From contig JAYTXC010000270.1 in NCBI GenBank assembly GCA_043743145.1, positions 1-5,440 of the forward strand: 5,440 nucleotides of DNA. Direction: 5' to 3'. The stretch is from JANYGA01 sp043743145 (GTDB lineage Bacteria; Vulcanimicrobiota; Vulcanimicrobiia; Vulcanimicrobiales; Vulcanimicrobiaceae). The notes below the pieces were generated by a model. The model made no database searches. It saw nothing but the letters and a program-made list of their open reading frames with translations, and had not been told where the DNA came from. Below are positions 4,981-5,440 of this stretch, one piece after another; positions within the stretch are counted from its first letter, which is position 1; each line of letters starts with the position of its first letter. Both the position numbers and the translations under genes were made by a program.

Positions 4981-5187
4981 ATGTCGCGAGATTCACATCT
5001 GCGAACCATGTCCGTCAACTTGCCGGACGACCTCATCCAACGGGTTCGAAAGCTCGGTTTCGACGAAAGCTTAAGTGCGTCATCGATCGTCGAGCAAGCA
5101 CTTCTGGAGTTTCTCAACGGGACGTCCGAATTCGAACTCGCCAAAGTCCTGCGAGACCGCGGAGCGACGCTGCGACGCGGCGCGTAG
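4981..5187 (+). CDS. Ribbon-helix-helix (CopG/Arc-like) protein, possible orphan antitoxin or regulator
   Basis: Probably a dimeric DNA-binding protein. The fold reads as a short beta-strand (MSVNLPDD, residues 10-17), helix A (LIQRVRKLG, 18-26), a turn (FDESLSASS) and helix B (IVEQALLEFLNG), the order found in CopG-type domains. The last 20 residues (SEFELAKVLRDRGATLRRGA) form a charged tail that in antitoxins would bind a partner. ATG 4981 has a moderate upstream ACGGAAAACGAG. ATG 5008 would place the strand at the very N-terminus, as is usual in the family, but has no clear ribosome binding site. No toxin gene (PIN, MazF, RelE-like) follows on this strand: the next gene is convergent, 30 bases away. 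The upstream 4844-4980 gap shows no convincing promoter. Chromosomal regulator and solitary antitoxin are both open. Confidence 0.72.
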   Translation: MSRDSHLRTMSVNLPDDLIQRVRKLGFDESLSASSIVEQALLEFLNGTSEFELAKVLRDRGATLRRGA

Positions 5188-5217
5188 GCACCGAATCGCC
5201 GCAGAATCGCGCGCGAG

Positions 5218-5440
5218 TTACTCGACGGCGGCGGGGTCGTTCGACGCGTCTTCCACCGTGACGACAGAAGCCGCACCGTGGAGGACTTCGCTGACGTTTG
5301 GGCTCCCTTTGGCGATGCCGTCGCTGACGATCGCGTAGTGCATATGCCCGTGGCCGTGACTATCATCGGCATGGAGCGTCCCCGCAATGATGCGGCCGTC
5401 CGCGAGTGTCGCGCGGATCGGCTTTCCGACGTAAGTTTGG
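5218..5440 (-). CDS. C-terminal part of an unrecognised protein with a His-rich patch, cut by window
   Basis: The frame is open from the right edge to TAA at 5218-5220, giving 73 codons and no start inside except an internal ATG. I do not recognise it. The visible part starts QTYVGKPIRATLADGRIIAG, where a beta-type segment is followed by the His-rich stretch LHADDSHGHGHMHYAIVSDG (residues 22-41, six His). It ends with an acidic tail (VTVEDASNDPAAVE). The first segment resembles a small beta-barrel turn, and the histidines could bind metal. Codon use (GTC, GAC, ATC, GCG) is like the other genes here, which favours this frame over the overlapping ones. It converges with the ribbon-helix-helix gene. 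Confidence 0.6.
   Translation of the reverse strand, partial: QTYVGKPIRATLADGRIIAGTLHADDSHGHGHMHYAIVSDGIAKGSPNVSEVLHGAASVVTVEDASNDPAAVE

Noticed and set aside
4896..5387. 163-aa minus-strand open frame across the ribbon-helix-helix gene
   Set aside because: It is a Ser/Arg/Thr-rich shadow, opposite a gene with a recognisable fold and overlapping the better minus frame ending at 5218.

Overview
This is a GC-rich, gene-dense bacterial stretch with short intergenic gaps, strong use of GAC/GTC/CTC/CGC/TCG codons and weak Shine-Dalgarno sites. No single gene fixes the taxon. The overall look (GC-rich codon use, lipoprotein peptide-binding protein, secreted FKBP and MsrA) would suit a little-studied soil or acidic-habitat lineage such as Eremiobacterota (WPS-2), but that is only a guess. 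No mobile element, CRISPR array, tRNA or rRNA was seen.

Layout. At the left edge is the 3' part of an FKBP-type prolyl isomerase (1-384, +). Three bases later comes a lipoprotein oligopeptide-binding protein of the SBP_bac_5 family (388-2025, +), so the two are probably co-transcribed. Its stop codon overlaps tail-to-tail with a histidine-phosphatase-superfamily gene (2022-2687, -). A short divergent gap with a perfect 6-6-6 inverted repeat (2731-2748) separates that gene from a small unknown protein (2771-3034, +). Next, preceded by two short inverted repeats, is an exported methionine sulfoxide reductase A with a single cysteine (3131-3802, +). A small cysteine-rich protein with the cysteine spacing of SmtA-type bacterial metallothioneins (3806-4009, -) faces it. 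Divergent from that is a very acidic unknown protein (4099-4467, +) whose 3' end carries a good sigma-70-type promoter (4448-4476).

That promoter reads into the most puzzling gene of the window: translation initiation factor IF-1 (infA, frame ending at 4801). The protein is clear, but its open frame contains no ATG, GTG or TTG upstream of the conserved core. Only ATC (4508) or ATA (4511) remain as start codons, unless there is a sequence error. A nine-codon leader ORF ends on the ATA. A 27-base sequence covering the infA stop is repeated once, 35 bases downstream, with a hairpin. The right end holds a ribbon-helix-helix protein without a visible toxin partner (4981-5187, +) and the C-terminal part of an unrecognised protein with a His-rich patch (5218-5440, -).

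How the genes work together. FKBP, the peptide-binding lipoprotein and MsrA all plausibly act outside the cytoplasmic membrane, in protein folding, peptide capture and repair of oxidised methionine. MsrA and the metallothionein-like protein would fit oxidative or metal stress, but they are convergent, so co-regulation is not shown. I see no clear multi-gene novel system. The best candidates for something new are the infA start and leader arrangement, the repeat behind it, and the H-for-C substituted metallothionein.
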